The position numbers and the translations under genes are program-made. A stretch of DNA of 64,000 nt from positions 62,128 to 126,127 of the forward strand of contig NZ_JAGIPX010000010.1 of assembly GCF_017814945.1 (NCBI RefSeq). Direction: 5' to 3'. Each line of letters starts with the position of its first letter. Position 1 is the stretch's first letter. Shown here piece by piece: positions 36,097 to 45,944 of this stretch. The DNA is from Paraburkholderia sp. LEh10. Lineage in GTDB: Bacteria; Pseudomonadota; Gammaproteobacteria; Burkholderiales; Burkholderiaceae. The notes under the pieces are model-generated. The model searched no databases. It had not been told where the DNA came from and saw only the letters and a list, made by a program, of their open reading frames with translations.

Positions 36097-36735
36097 TCAG
36101 CGCGGCGGATGCGCATTCGGTGCGTCGAGATCGATCTTCATCTCGCCGCTCTCGATCTGCTGCAAACGCCGTATGAGATTGGCCGGACGCAGTGACGTCG
36201 AGGCTATCATCCGGCGCACGAACAGGCCGAGATGATTGGGCCGGATATGTTCGGGACACGCCAGTGTGCAGAGGTTGCACATCACACATTCGTCGAAAAC
36301 CTGGCTCGATGCGGCGAGCTTGCCCTCCACGGCGAGGTTCACGCCGCGCTGCACATCGAGGCCCTTCGGGCAGGCGCGATCGCAGCCACTGCAGTGACGG
36401 CAATGCGATGCCTCCGGGAACACTTCACGCATCATTCGCAGCGCCTGCCAGCTGTCGCCCATTTCCTCGATGCGATAGGTGCGGGGAGCAGAACGGGTGA
36501 AGTAGTCGAGGAAGGCGACCTGCATGCCATCGGCGACGAGCGTTTCGCAAGCAAGCTCGGTTTTCACCTCCAGCTCGCCGCTGTAGCGGACCATGACGCG
36601 GCATGAGCCGCACACTCCCTGGCCCATGCAGCCGACGCCCTCCACAAGCGTTTGTCCCGCATGCACGAACGCTTGCAGGATCGAGCAGTTGGCGGGCGCT
36701 TCGATTTCGCGCCCTTCAATGCTCAAGCGCACCAT
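36097..36735 (-). CDS. SdhB/FrdB-like iron-sulfur subunit
   Basis: A 212-residue electron-transfer subunit. Cys36, Cys42, Cys45 and Cys63 (GCMGQGVCGSC, LACET) form a plant-type 2Fe-2S site. CRHCSGCDRACPKG (112-122) and CVMCNLCTLACPEHI (150-160) are each complete 4Fe-4S motifs, whereas canonical SdhB has 2Fe-2S, 4Fe-4S and 3Fe-4S. First gene of the three-gene operon, with AAGGAG upstream of the ATG. No membrane anchor subunits follow, so the complex should be soluble, wiring the NuoF-like subunit to the flavoprotein. Confidence 0.88.
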   Translation of the reverse strand: MVRLSIEGREIEAPANCSILQAFVHAGQTLVEGVGCMGQGVCGSCRVMVRYSGELEVKTELACETLVADGMQVAFLDYFTRSAPRTYRIEEMGDSWQALRMMREVFPEASHCRHCSGCDRACPKGLDVQRGVNLAVEGKLAASSQVFDECVMCNLCTLACPEHIRPNHLGLFVRRMIASTSLRPANLIRRLQQIESGEMKIDLDAPNAHPPR

Positions 36736-36799
36736 CTCGTCGCACTTTCTCCTTGCGCGGCGCGCGTCGCCGCACTGGCGGACCCATCAGAAACGTCAT

Positions 36800-37096
36800 A
36801 TGAACCATAGCACAAGGAAGGTGTTCGCCAACGTCACCGCCCACACGACGGCGATGCTCCACGTCATGCCGACCGTCGGCTCGACGATTCCCGGCATGCC
36901 CATGGAGGCGTTTTCGCTGATGCTGGCCTTGACGCTGGGCATCATGGGCATCCTGACGCCCTACGGCACAGGGCCGAGCCCCGCTTATTCCGGCAGCGGC
37001 TATCTGCCCGCTGGCGACTGCTGGAGACTCGGCGCGATCTTTGGAATCCTCTACAACGTCGTGTTTCTCCTGATCAGCGTGCCGATCCTGCCTTGA
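36800..37096 (+). pseudogene. DASS/CitT-family dicarboxylate transporter, C-terminal remnant
   Basis: About 98 codons matching only the last two or three membrane segments of a divalent anion:sodium symporter: FANVTAHTTAMLHVMPTVGS (the family SxTAHT-type hairpin), LMLALTLGIMGILTPYGTGP followed by SPAYSGSGYLP, and WRLGAIFGILYNVVFLLI. The N-terminal four fifths are missing; the fragment starts right behind the divergent Fe-S operon. Family members carry succinate, malate or 2-oxoglutarate, which fits the neighbouring fumarate-reductase-like genes. Non-functional. Confidence 0.8.
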
Positions 37097-37128
37097 GATG
37101 CAGATTCACGGCGCTCGCTCAATTCAAC

Positions 37129-38898
37129 TCAACGCATCGCGCCGGCCAGGTTTTCCGCGCCGAGGCCGACGATCAGGTCGAATTCGCCGTTGGCAAAAGA
37201 TTGCATCGCGGGGACGCCGGCCGCCTTCAGTCCGGCGGCGTCGAGCCGGGTGGCATCGGATAGCGCGACGCGCAGCCGCGTGGCCGCAAGCGCTTCGAGC
37301 TTCGTGATGTTGGCGGCGCCGCCGAGCGCCGTGCGGATCTTTTCCGCACGCGCCTTCTGCGTCTGCTGCTGCGCCGGCGCGGCGGCGACGGGAGCCGCCG
37401 CGACAGCGGCGGGCGCTTGGGCGGATGCGAGATCGGCGTCGCTGCCCGCCGTCTTCAGGTATTCCTGCATGTCGGTTTTCATGTTCTCCGACAGCGGCCC
37501 GAAGATCGCCTGCACGCCGTTGCCCACCCGCACGACGCCCGCGGCGCCGAGCGCCTTGAGTTTGCGGTCGTCGACGAGCGAAGGGTCGTTCACCGAGATG
37601 CGCAGACGCGTGATGCAGGCGTCCAGGCTCTGTATGTTGGCGCGGCCGCCAAAGGCGAGCACGAGGTCGCGAGAGCGTCCGCCCGCGCCCGCCGGGCTGA
37701 CCGTGACGGCTTCGACGGTGTCGTCCTCGCGACCCGGCGTCTTCAGGTCGAACCGGCTGATCATGAAGCGAAACACGCCGTAGTAAATCACCGCGTAGAT
37801 CGGACCCAGAATGAAGACGTACCACGCATGGGTCGACTTGTTGCCGATCAGGTTGAACGCGAGAAAGTCGATGGCGCCTTGCGAGAAGGTGAAGCCCATG
37901 TGCATGTCGAGCGAGTTGGCCACGAACTGCGCGGTCGCCACCAGACACGCATGAATGAAATAAAGGACGGGGGCGACGAACAGGAACGCGAACTCGATGG
38001 GCTCGGTGATGCCCGTCAGGAACGAGGTCAGCGCAGCCGACATCATCATGCCGCCGACGGCGACCTTCTTCTCGGGCTTCGCGCAGTGCCAGATTGCGAT
38101 GGCCGCAGCCGGCAGGCCGAACATCTTGAACAGGAACGCGCCGGCCAGAATGCCTGCCGTACGGTCGCCCGCGAAAAAGCGGTTGATGTCGCCGTGAACC
38201 ACCTTGCCCGTCGTCGGGTCCAGGTAGCTGCCCATCTCGAAGAAAAACGGCACGTTCCAGATGTGATGCAGGCCAAACGGGATCAGCAGACGCTCGACGA
38301 AACCGTAGATCGTCGCTGCCGTGCGCGGATCGGAAACGGCCGCCCATTGGGAGAAGGCCTTGATCGCGCTGCCGATCGGGGGCCACACGATCGACAGGAC
38401 CGCGCCGAGCACGATCGCGCCGATCGCCGTGACAATCGGCACGAAGCGCTTGCCGGCGAAAAAGCCGAGATAGGGCGGAAGCGCGATCTTGTAGTAGCGG
38501 TTGAACATCCAGGCCGCGAGCGCGCCCGCCAGAATGCCGCCGAACACACCCGTCTGGATCGACGGAATGCCCATGATGGTATCGGGCTCGATGCCCTCCG
38601 CCTTGGCGATCACGCCCAGTGTCGCCGTCATGACGAGATAGCCGATCGTCGCGGCAATCCCCGACACGCCGTCGTTCTCGGTAAAGCCCAGCGCGACGCC
38701 GATGGCGAAGATCAACGGCAGGTTGCCGAAGATGACATCGCCCGCGTTCTTCATCAGCGCGAGCACGATGGCGGGCACGTATCCGTGGAAGTCGGTCGCG
38801 CCGAGGCCGAGCAGCAGGCCCGCCACGGGGAGCACCGCGACCGGCAGCATCAACGATTTGCCGACTTTCTGTAAGACTCCGAACGCATGCTTGTACAT
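37129..38898 (-). CDS. nagE: GlcNAc-specific PTS permease, EIICBB (NagE-like)
   Basis: A 589-residue EIIC-EIIB protein. The EIIC part (1-about 385) starts [20 protein letters not shown] with ten or so membrane segments and the substrate motif [20 protein letters not shown]-1 keeps its phosphocysteine (Cys428 in [13 protein letters not shown]). After an Ala/Gln-rich linker a second EIIB-like domain (518-589) has Ala instead ([13 protein letters not shown]), so it cannot be phosphorylated. Imports and phosphorylates N-acetylglucosamine. It follows the PTS fusion gene by 23 bases on the same strand, and GGGAG precedes the ATG. Confidence 0.92.
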   Translation of the reverse strand: MYKHAFGVLQKVGKSLMLPVAVLPVAGLLLGLGATDFHGYVPAIVLALMKNAGDVIFGNLPLIFAIGVALGFTENDGVSGIAATIGYLVMTATLGVIAKAEGIEPDTIMGIPSIQTGVFGGILAGALAAWMFNRYYKIALPPYLGFFAGKRFVPIVTAIGAIVLGAVLSIVWPPIGSAIKAFSQWAAVSDPRTAATIYGFVERLLIPFGLHHIWNVPFFFEMGSYLDPTTGKVVHGDINRFFAGDRTAGILAGAFLFKMFGLPAAAIAIWHCAKPEKKVAVGGMMMSAALTSFLTGITEPIEFAFLFVAPVLYFIHACLVATAQFVANSLDMHMGFTFSQGAIDFLAFNLIGNKSTHAWYVFILGPIYAVIYYGVFRFMISRFDLKTPGREDDTVEAVTVSPAGAGGRSRDLVLAFGGRANIQSLDACITRLRISVNDPSLVDDRKLKALGAAGVVRVGNGVQAIFGPLSENMKTDMQEYLKTAGSDADLASAQAPAAVAAAPVAAAPAQQQTQKARAEKIRTALGGAANITKLEALAATRLRVALSDATRLDAAGLKAAGVPAMQSFANGEFDLIVGLGAENLAGAMR

Positions 38899-38921
38899 GG
38901 AGCGTCTCCCGGTGAGGTTGC

Positions 38922-41900
38922 TTACTCCGCGAAGGGCGCGAGGAGCGCGCGGACTTCAGAGGCCGTGCCCAGCCCCAGCACGTCGTTCGCGAGCTGACGG
39001 GCTCGGTCCATCGTCAGCCGCGCAAGCTGTGCCTTGATCGAACCGACGGCAGGAACACTGACGGACAGCTCGTCGACGCCGAGGCCCGCGAGCACGGGCA
39101 CGGCCATCGCATCGGAGGCGATGCCCCCGCAGACGCCAACCCACTTGCCGTGCTTATGCGCGCCTTCGACCGTCATGCCGATCAGGCGCAACACGGCCGG
39201 GTGCAGCGCATCGGCCTGTTTGGCGAGCTTCGGATGGCCGCGGTCCATCGCGAGCGTGTATTGGGTCAGATCGTTCGTGCCGATCGAGAAGAAATCAACC
39301 TCGCGAGCGAGCCGTTCGGCAATCAGCGCGGCGGCGGGCACTTCGATCATGACGCCGACCTTGATGCTGTCGGCACGATCGCCGGCCTCCTCGAACAGGA
39401 TCTTCTTCGCCGCGCGCACTTCCTCGATGGCGGCGACCATCGGAAACATCACATGGAGGTTGCCGATCGGGGCTGCGCGCAGAATCGCGCGCAGTTGCGT
39501 GCGGAACATGTCCGGACGGTCGAGACTCACACGCACACCGCGCAGGCCGAGGAAGGGATTGTCTTCCTTGGGCAACGGCATGTACGACAGCGGCTTGTCG
39601 CCGCCGACATCGAGCGTGCGGACCACGAGGGGACGCTCGCGGCCGAGCGCCTGCGCGACGGCGCAATACTCGGCGGCCTGTTCGTCCTCGGAAGGTGCGG
39701 TGTCGCGGTCATCGAACAGGAACTCGGAACGCAGCAGGCCCACGCCTTCCGCGCCCGCCATCACCGCTTCGCGTGCTTCCTGCGCGTTGCGGATGTTCGC
39801 GACGACTTCGATGCGATGACCATCGGCCGTCACGGCGAGCTTGCTCGCGGCGAGTTTCTCTTCGTCGCGCCGGGCCGTCTGGCGCTCGATCCGTTCGCGC
39901 GCCTTCTGGAGTTCCTCGACGCCCGGATCGCGCCGCAAACTGCCGCGTGAGCCATCGAGCACGACGGGCGTGCCGTCGGGCAGTTGCAGCGCACTTTCGT
40001 CGATACCGCAGATGGCCGGAATGCCGAGCGAGCGCGCGAGGATCGCGACGTGGCTCGTTGCGCCACCCGTCGTCGTGCAGAACCCGAGCACCTTGCTGCG
40101 ATCCAGCGAAGCGGTATCAGACGGTGAGAGTTCTTCGGCGATCAGGATCGAGTCGGCGGGCACGTCCATCTGTGCCTGTTTGACGCCCGCCAGCAGTGTC
40201 AGCACGCGGCGGCCGACATCGCGGATGTCGCCCGCCCGCTCGCGCAGAAGCGGATTGTCGAGCTTCTCGAGCATGCTCGCCTGGTTCTGGAAGGCATCGC
40301 GCCACGCGAAGGCCGCGCTCTTGCCTGCGCTGATGCCGCTGATCGTCATGTCGTTGACCTCGGGGTCTTCGAGCAGTTCAAGGTGCGCATCGAGGATCTG
40401 CATCTTCGACGGATCGGTGAGCCTGGCCTTGAGCGCTTCAATCTGCTGACGTGCTTCGTGTTGCGCCGATTCGAGATGCGCCCGTTCGCGTTGCGGCGAT
40501 TCGCCCTGTTCGTTGACGTCGATGACCTCGTGGCGGAACTGCACGATCTTGCCAACCGCGAGTCCGGGCGAAGCGGATACGCCCGTCAGTTCGTTGGCGT
40601 CGGCGGGCGCCGTGCGCGTTTCGGCGATGGGCGCGCGGGCTGGGGCAGCGGGTGCGGGCGCAGGTGCGTCACCCGGCTTCTCGCCTGAGCCTGCCGCGAG
40701 CAGCTGCGCGAGCGCGCCGACGGCTTCGCCCGCATCGGGCCCTGAAGCCTGGACGCGCAGCTTGTCACCGAAGCGGGTCGCGAGTCCCATCAGGGATACG
40801 ACCGACTTGGCATTCGCGCTGTTGCTGCCGCGCAGCAAGCGGATCTCGGACTTGTACTTCTTCGCCTCGGCAGCCAAGGTCGCGGCGGGCCGCGCGTGCA
40901 GGCCAGCGGGGTTCGGTAGCGTGACTTCGCCGGAGACGACTGCGGCCGTCGCGTCACGCGTCTCTTCCTCGGCCGCGCCGCCGACGAGTTCGACGGACAG
41001 CGCGGCGTCCTTGCCTGCCGTGACGAGGCCCTTGGCGGGCACGTAGCGCGTGACGAGATCGCCGTTGGCAATCACCATCTGGGTCAGCAGGCTCGTGGCG
41101 CTTGCGCCGACGACGACGGGGTCGAACCGGATCAGCGGCTGGCCCATCGCGACGATGTCGCCTTCGTTGACCAGCGGCGCGAACCCTTCGCCGCGCAGCA
41201 GCACGGTGTCAAGGCCGATATGCAGCAACACCTGGAGCCCGTTTTCGTCCGTGATCGTCACGGCATGACAGGCGTTGTGCAGTTGCGTGACCTTGCCCGA
41301 TAGCGGAGCCAGTAGCTCATTCGAAGTCGGGTCGATCGACACGCCGTCGCCGACCATCTTCTGCGCGAAGACGGGATCGGGCACGGACTCGAGCGGCACC
41401 ATCACGCCCGAGAGCGGCGCGCGCAACTCAACAAGTCCCGTATTTGCCGAGCCTGGCTGCTTGAGTTCGATTTCGAGCAGCACGCTGCGACCGGCTTCGA
41501 CGATGCCTGTGTGCGGCTTCATCTGACGGACCTGATCGCCATTGGCGACGATGATCTGTGTGAGCAGGCTGCGCGCGTTGCGTTCGACCCGATCGGTGTC
41601 GAAGCGGATCACCGGTTGGCGAACCGCGACGCGCTCGCCCTGCATCACGAGAGGCGTGAAACCCTCGCCTTTGAGGCCGACGGTATCGATACCAATGTGC
41701 AGCAGGATCTCGACGCCGCTGTCCGTCGTGATCGTCAGCGCGTGGTGAGCCGGGTGGAGTTGCGTGACGATCCCGGCGGCGGGAGCCAGAAGTTCATTCG
41801 AGGTCGGGTCGATCGACACGCCGTCGCCGACCAGCTTCTGCGCAAAGACGGGATCGGGCACGGTATCGAGCGGCACCATGACCCCCGAAAGCGGCGCCAC

Positions 41901-41936
41901 CAGTTCGATGCGTACGGGACGTTGAGGTGCTTGCAT
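38922..41936 (-). CDS. PTS multiphosphoryl transfer protein, EIIA-EIIA-HPr-EI
   Basis: A 1004-residue fusion of general and sugar-specific PTS parts. EIIA(Glc)-type domain 1 (about 10-155) has His65 and His80 ([13 protein letters not shown]). Domain 2 (about 170-315) has His224 and His239 (CHAVTI, LLHIGLD), so both copies keep the active-site pair. HPr (about 335-415) has His347 in [10 protein letters not shown] Pro/Ala linker follows, then Enzyme I (450-1004) with His629 in GGATSHVA and GVMIEVPAA and [12 protein letters not shown] in the PEP-binding barrel. It takes phosphate from PEP down to NagE. Usual relatives carry one EIIA; the tandem copy is the oddity. Confidence 0.93.
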   Translation of the reverse strand: MQAPQRPVRIELVAPLSGVMVPLDTVPDPVFAQKLVGDGVSIDPTSNELLAPAAGIVTQLHPAHHALTITTDSGVEILLHIGIDTVGLKGEGFTPLVMQGERVAVRQPVIRFDTDRVERNARSLLTQIIVANGDQVRQMKPHTGIVEAGRSVLLEIELKQPGSANTGLVELRAPLSGVMVPLESVPDPVFAQKMVGDGVSIDPTSNELLAPLSGKVTQLHNACHAVTITDENGLQVLLHIGLDTVLLRGEGFAPLVNEGDIVAMGQPLIRFDPVVVGASATSLLTQMVIANGDLVTRYVPAKGLVTAGKDAALSVELVGGAAEEETRDATAAVVSGEVTLPNPAGLHARPAATLAAEAKKYKSEIRLLRGSNSANAKSVVSLMGLATRFGDKLRVQASGPDAGEAVGALAQLLAAGSGEKPGDAPAPAPAAPARAPIAETRTAPADANELTGVSASPGLAVGKIVQFRHEVIDVNEQGESPQRERAHLESAQHEARQQIEALKARLTDPSKMQILDAHLELLEDPEVNDMTISGISAGKSAAFAWRDAFQNQASMLEKLDNPLLRERAGDIRDVGRRVLTLLAGVKQAQMDVPADSILIAEELSPSDTASLDRSKVLGFCTTTGGATSHVAILARSLGIPAICGIDESALQLPDGTPVVLDGSRGSLRRDPGVEELQKARERIERQTARRDEEKLAASKLAVTADGHRIEVVANIRNAQEAREAVMAGAEGVGLLRSEFLFDDRDTAPSEDEQAAEYCAVAQALGRERPLVVRTLDVGGDKPLSYMPLPKEDNPFLGLRGVRVSLDRPDMFRTQLRAILRAAPIGNLHVMFPMVAAIEEVRAAKKILFEEAGDRADSIKVGVMIEVPAAALIAERLAREVDFFSIGTNDLTQYTLAMDRGHPKLAKQADALHPAVLRLIGMTVEGAHKHGKWVGVCGGIASDAMAVPVLAGLGVDELSVSVPAVGSIKAQLARLTMDRARQLANDVLGLGTASEVRALLAPFAE

Positions 41937-42205
41937 ATGCGCGGCTCCCTGTTCGTCGAAAGGACTTGAGTCAGCTTGAGTTAAAGCATAGGCAACGACT
42001 TCGCAATTCGCAGCCCTATGAACGCGGACACCATGCGTCGCGCGTCAGTTTGTGAATGGACGAGGAACGCGCGGCCTGCGATTTCGGCGTGCACGGCGCT
42101 CATTCAATCGCTGGGTGAAACAAAGCCATCGATTGAATATGGTTGCAGAAACTGCTTGCCCGCGCATTGAGGTCACGCTATCTTTCGGGTGTTCTGCAAG
42201 CTGCA

Positions 42206-42398
42206 GCGGGAGAGACCGTCATCGCAAACGCGTATGGCGGCGCCGACGGAGCAACCGCCCCGGAAACTCTCAGGCAAAAGGACCCTGCAACTGGAACATC
42301 TGGAGAGCGGCGTTTGCGCGCCCACCGAAGGAGATTCCCTGTCGGCCATACGCATGGCTGCACGGAAAGAAACTCTCAGGTACATGGACAGATGGGGC
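42206..42398 (+). promoter_or_regulatory. Tandem glycine riboswitch
   Basis: Two consecutive aptamers of the glycine (gcvT) type. Aptamer 1 opens with GCGGGAGAGACCG (42206), then has GCCGACGGAGCAACCGCC and GGAAACTCTCAGGCAAAAGG with GACC. Aptamer 2 opens with CTGGAGAGCGGC (42300) and has CACCGAAGGAGA and GGAAAGAAACTCTCAGGTA with CATGGACAGA. These are the conserved cores of the RNA. It lies 45 bases before the FAD oxidase start, whose own ribosome binding site is weak, so glycine probably switches on that gene through translation or read-through. Confidence 0.92.
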
Positions 42399-42442
42399 AT
42401 CGGTGTCGGAAACGACAGTGCTCAATCTATCTGGACCATGTC

Positions 42443-43696
42443 ATGTCACGAATCGCCATCATTGGCGCCGGGATCACCGGCGTCACGACTGCTTACGCCC
42501 TCGCACAACGCGGATTTGAAGTCACCGTGTTCGAACGCCATCGCTATGCCGCGATGGAAACCTCGTTCGCCAACGGCGGCCAGCTGTCCGCCAGCAACGC
42601 CGAAGTCTGGAACAGCGCCGCGACGCTGTTCAAGGGACTGCGCTGGATGCTGACCCGCGACGCCCCGTTGCTGTTCAATCCCTTGCCTGGCTGGCACAAG
42701 TATTCGTGGATTGCCGAGTTCCTGCGGCAGATCCCTCACTATCGCGCGAACACGCTGGAAACGGTGCGGCTCGCGATTGCGGCGCGCGAGCACCTGTTCC
42801 AGATGGCGCGTCAGGAGGGGATCGATTTCGATCTCGAGCAACGAGGGATTCTGCACATCTACAAGAGCAAGCAGGACTTCCACGCGGCTCAGAAGGTCAA
42901 CGTCATCCTGAACGAAGGCGGCCTCGATCGCAAAGCCGTGACCGCTTCCGAAATCCGGCAGATCGAGCCCGCTCTCGATGGAACATTCTTTGGCGGCTTC
43001 TTCACGCCGTCGGATTCGACGGGCGACATTCACAAATTCACGCGAGGGCTGGCACGAGCCTGTATGCGGCATGGCGTGGCGTTCCGTTACGACACGGAGA
43101 TTACCGCGATCAGGCAGGACGCCAGCCACGGATTCGCAGTCGGCACCTTGCATCAGGGCCGCTCGGAGTGCGACACGTTCGACGGGGTTGTCATATGCGC
43201 GGGCGTCAACAGCCGGCATTTCGCTGCAATGCTCGGCGATCGCGTGAACGTGTATCCCGTGAAGGGCTACTCGATTACGGTTTCTCTCGACGACGAAGCC
43301 AGCCAGAAGGGCGCGCCCTGGGTCAGCCTGCTGGACGACAGCGCCAAGATCGTCACCAGCCGGCTCGGCACGGATCGATTCCGTGTGGCGGGCACGGCCG
43401 AGTTCAACGGCTTCAATCGCGATATCCGCGCGGATCGGGTTGCGCCCCTCGTCCAATGGACGCGCCAGTACTTTCCCCAGGTGAACACGTCGCGTGTCGT
43501 GCCGTGGGCGGGTCTGCGCCCGATGTTGCCGAGCATGCTGCCGAAGGTCGGCAAGGGTCGTCTGCCTGGCGTGTTCTACAACACGGGTCACGGCCATCTT
43601 GGCTGGACCTTGTCTGCCGCCACGGCGGAAAACGTCACCAACCTGATTGAGCGAACCGTTCGGCAATCGAAGGGCGGCCAGCTAATCACCGCCTGA
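42443..43696 (+). CDS. DadA-like FAD-dependent amino acid oxidase/dehydrogenase
   Basis: A 417-residue DAO-family flavoprotein. MSRIAIIGAGITGVTTAYAL is the FAD Rossmann motif, FANGGQLSASNAEVWN the block found in D-amino-acid dehydrogenase DadA, and the C-terminus holds PWAGLRPMLPSMLPKVGK and NTGHGHLGWTLSAATAENV. It should oxidise a small amino acid to the keto acid and ammonia. The tandem glycine riboswitch in its leader makes glycine (or a compound that yields glycine) the likely substrate or signal. The ATG at 42443 begins the conserved motif; the open frame further upstream runs through the riboswitch. Confidence 0.9.
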   Translation: MSRIAIIGAGITGVTTAYALAQRGFEVTVFERHRYAAMETSFANGGQLSASNAEVWNSAATLFKGLRWMLTRDAPLLFNPLPGWHKYSWIAEFLRQIPHYRANTLETVRLAIAAREHLFQMARQEGIDFDLEQRGILHIYKSKQDFHAAQKVNVILNEGGLDRKAVTASEIRQIEPALDGTFFGGFFTPSDSTGDIHKFTRGLARACMRHGVAFRYDTEITAIRQDASHGFAVGTLHQGRSECDTFDGVVICAGVNSRHFAAMLGDRVNVYPVKGYSITVSLDDEASQKGAPWVSLLDDSAKIVTSRLGTDRFRVAGTAEFNGFNRDIRADRVAPLVQWTRQYFPQVNTSRVVPWAGLRPMLPSMLPKVGKGRLPGVFYNTGHGHLGWTLSAATAENVTNLIERTVRQSKGGQLITA

Positions 43697-43793
43697 GCGT
43701 TCAGGGCGGTCGTACGCTCGCGGCCTTCTAGCCGGCGACGCAGCGACCGCCTTGGGCGGCCGATTCGTCAAGCGCCTGGCGGACGCGATTGCG

Positions 43794-44708
43794 TCACGCG
43801 GTCCGCGGGCGCTCGCAACATTCGTTCAGGTCGACCATGAACACCTTCAGGATCGAGGGCATCGTCGACGCTCTGCGAATGGCCGCGCAGAACGGCCATT
43901 GCGCGCCGAACTGCTCGGGATTGATGCGTCGCATCTCGTCGCGCTCCAGCCAGCGGGCGGCGTAGTGATTGGGTAGAAATCCGATATACGCGCCGGACAG
44001 GACGAGCATTGCCTGGGCTTCGACGTTGTCGACCGTCGCCGCTGCCTTGCTCGCGTTCAGCATTCGCAGGTCGTTTTCCTGCAGATAGCCGCGCGCGACG
44101 ATGCGGCTCGATGCAACGCTCTCATTGGGCACGCTGCCTTCCGTCGCGCCTGCAAAAAGCGCGTGCCCTCTGCCGCAGTACAGTCCGTCGGGCTCCAGAT
44201 AAAGCTCGTTATAGGCGAGCCCCGGTATATGAATCGGGAAATGGCCCACGGCAACGTGCAAGCGGCCATCGAGTACCCGCTCTTCCAGTTCCGCAGGTGT
44301 CCCCACGTAGACATCGACGTGCACATCATGCCCGCGCGAAACGAATTTCTGCAGTGCCTCGGGCAGTGGCGAAGTCGTATCGGTGATCATGTTGTCGATG
44401 ATGCCGAGGTAGAGCTTTCCCGAGATGTGCTTCTTCAGCGCATCCGTATCCATGCAGAAAGCCTCGACCGCGACCTGCAGCCGCTGTGCGGCTTCGTAGG
44501 TCGCCATCCCGTGTTCGGTCAGACGGAATCCGCCCCGGCCTCGCTCGCATAGCTTGAGGCCCAGCCGGGTTTCCAGCGTCGTCATCTGTTCGCTGATGGT
44601 CGATTGACTGACGTTCAGGCTCGCCTGCGCCGCGGAGAATCCGCCGCAGCGCACCACATTCATGAAAACCCTAAGTAGCTTCAGATCCACGTCCTGCAAC
44701 TGAACCAT
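43794..44708 (-). CDS. LysR-family regulator next to ureohydrolase gene
   Basis: A 304-residue LTTR: VDLKLLRVFMNVVRCGGFSA, AQASLNVSQSTISEQMTTLE recognition helix, and a periplasmic-binding-like effector domain from about residue 95. It is transcribed away from the ureohydrolase gene with 149 bases between, the common place for a local activator. In Pseudomonas the guanidinobutyrase gene gbuA is likewise paired with a LysR regulator. AGAGGAA precedes the ATG at 44708. Confidence 0.9.
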   Translation of the reverse strand: MVQLQDVDLKLLRVFMNVVRCGGFSAAQASLNVSQSTISEQMTTLETRLGLKLCERGRGGFRLTEHGMATYEAAQRLQVAVEAFCMDTDALKKHISGKLYLGIIDNMITDTTSPLPEALQKFVSRGHDVHVDVYVGTPAELEERVLDGRLHVAVGHFPIHIPGLAYNELYLEPDGLYCGRGHALFAGATEGSVPNESVASSRIVARGYLQENDLRMLNASKAAATVDNVEAQAMLVLSGAYIGFLPNHYAARWLERDEMRRINPEQFGAQWPFCAAIRRASTMPSILKVFMVDLNECCERPRTA

Positions 44709-44764
44709 TGTCGATTCCTCTCGATCGTCGCTTCGGATCTTCCGATATGAACATCTGATACTTG

Positions 44765-44787
44765 GGATTTTTATACAAAAAAATTCC
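44765..44787. promoter_or_regulatory. Candidate operator in the LysR/ureohydrolase intergenic region
   Basis: An imperfect palindrome, GGATTTTT and AAAAAATTCC around a short centre, inside a strikingly AT-rich patch between the two divergent genes. LTTRs bind AT-rich dyads (T-N11-A type) in such positions. No experiment supports it; it is the only dyad I see in the interval. Confidence 0.35.
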
Positions 44788-44857
44788 ATCGATAGTGTGT
44801 TCAAACGACGGCTGTGATGAAACCGCGTTTTCTATCGACAGACATATGGAGACAAGG

Positions 44858-45832
44858 ATGCAGAGCAATACGTACGAGACGGGGCGGCTCAATCTGCCGT
44901 TCGTGGGCCACTGCACTTTTGCGAAGTCGCCCGTTTGCCTCGACTGGGACAAGATCGACGCCGATGTGGCGATCCTCGGCGCACCCAACGACATGGGTAC
45001 CCAGTGGCGCTCGGGAGCGCGCTTTGGCCCGCGCAGCATCCGTGAAGCGTCGACGCTGTTCGCGTTCGGTCATTCCGGTGCGTACGATCACGAGGACGAC
45101 GTTCTGTATTTGAGCCGCGATCAGGTGCGCATGGTGGACGTGGGCGACGCCGACATCGTTCATACGGATATGGTGTCGAGCAACGCGAATATCGAATTCG
45201 CGGTGCGCAAGATTCTCGACAGCGGCGCGATGCCCGTGACGCTAGGGGGCGATCATTCGATCCATGCGCCTGTGATCAAGGCTTTCGAAGGCCACGGCCC
45301 GATCCATATCATCCACTTCGACGCGCATCTGGATTTCGTCGACGAACGACATGGCGTGCGCTACGGCCACGGCAATCCGCTGCGGCGCGCGTCGGAGATG
45401 AACCACATTGCCGGGATGACGCAGCTCGGCATTCGCAACGTGTCGTCGTCGAACCGCGCGGATTACGACGCCGCGCGCGAGGCGGGCTCGGACATCCTGT
45501 CGGTGCGCGACGTGCGGCGGCTCGGTCCCGACGGCGTGCTGGCCCGCATTCCCGACGGCGTCGCCTACTACATCACGATCGACATCGACGGCTTCGATCC
45601 GTCGATCGCGCCAGGCACGGGTACGCCGAGCCATGGCGGCTTCACGTACTACGAGGTGCTGGAAATCATCCAGGGCCTCGCCCAACGCAGCCGCGGAAAC
45701 ATCCGCGGAATCGACCTGGTGGAGGTGGCGCCTGCCTACGACCCCGCGGGCGTGACACCCATTCTGGCCGCACAACTGCTGATGAACTCGATCGGCTTCA
45801 TTTTCCACGCGCGCGCGAACAACACGCGATAG
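44858..45832 (+). CDS. Agmatinase-family ureohydrolase, guanidinobutyrase-like
   Basis: A 324-residue binuclear Mn enzyme of the arginase/agmatinase family. Metal ligands are in LGGDHSIHAP (Asp/His about 132-133), HFDAHLDF (153-159) and TIDIDGFDPSIAPGTGTPS (242-246). It cleaves a guanidino group to urea and an amine or amino acid. Length and the neighbouring LysR and permease genes favour guanidinobutyrase (4-guanidinobutyrate to GABA plus urea), but agmatine, guanidinopropionate or guanidinoacetate cannot be excluded. GGAG five bases upstream selects the ATG at 44858. Starts a four-gene run of catabolic genes. Confidence 0.85.
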   Translation: MQSNTYETGRLNLPFVGHCTFAKSPVCLDWDKIDADVAILGAPNDMGTQWRSGARFGPRSIREASTLFAFGHSGAYDHEDDVLYLSRDQVRMVDVGDADIVHTDMVSSNANIEFAVRKILDSGAMPVTLGGDHSIHAPVIKAFEGHGPIHIIHFDAHLDFVDERHGVRYGHGNPLRRASEMNHIAGMTQLGIRNVSSSNRADYDAAREAGSDILSVRDVRRLGPDGVLARIPDGVAYYITIDIDGFDPSIAPGTGTPSHGGFTYYEVLEIIQGLAQRSRGNIRGIDLVEVAPAYDPAGVTPILAAQLLMNSIGFIFHARANNTR

Positions 45833-45944
45833 ACAAGCCGCTTGCGCATCGCCCCGTCGTGCGCCGGCGTGCGCGCGACACCCAGCATCATGACAACACG
45901 CGTGGGCTTGCCATCGGCATGACCCGCGAAACACGGAGACAACG

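Noticed and set aside
37417-38874. 485-codon plus-strand open frame
   Set aside because: Lies entirely opposite nagE and has no recognisable domain; a consequence of GC-rich codon bias.
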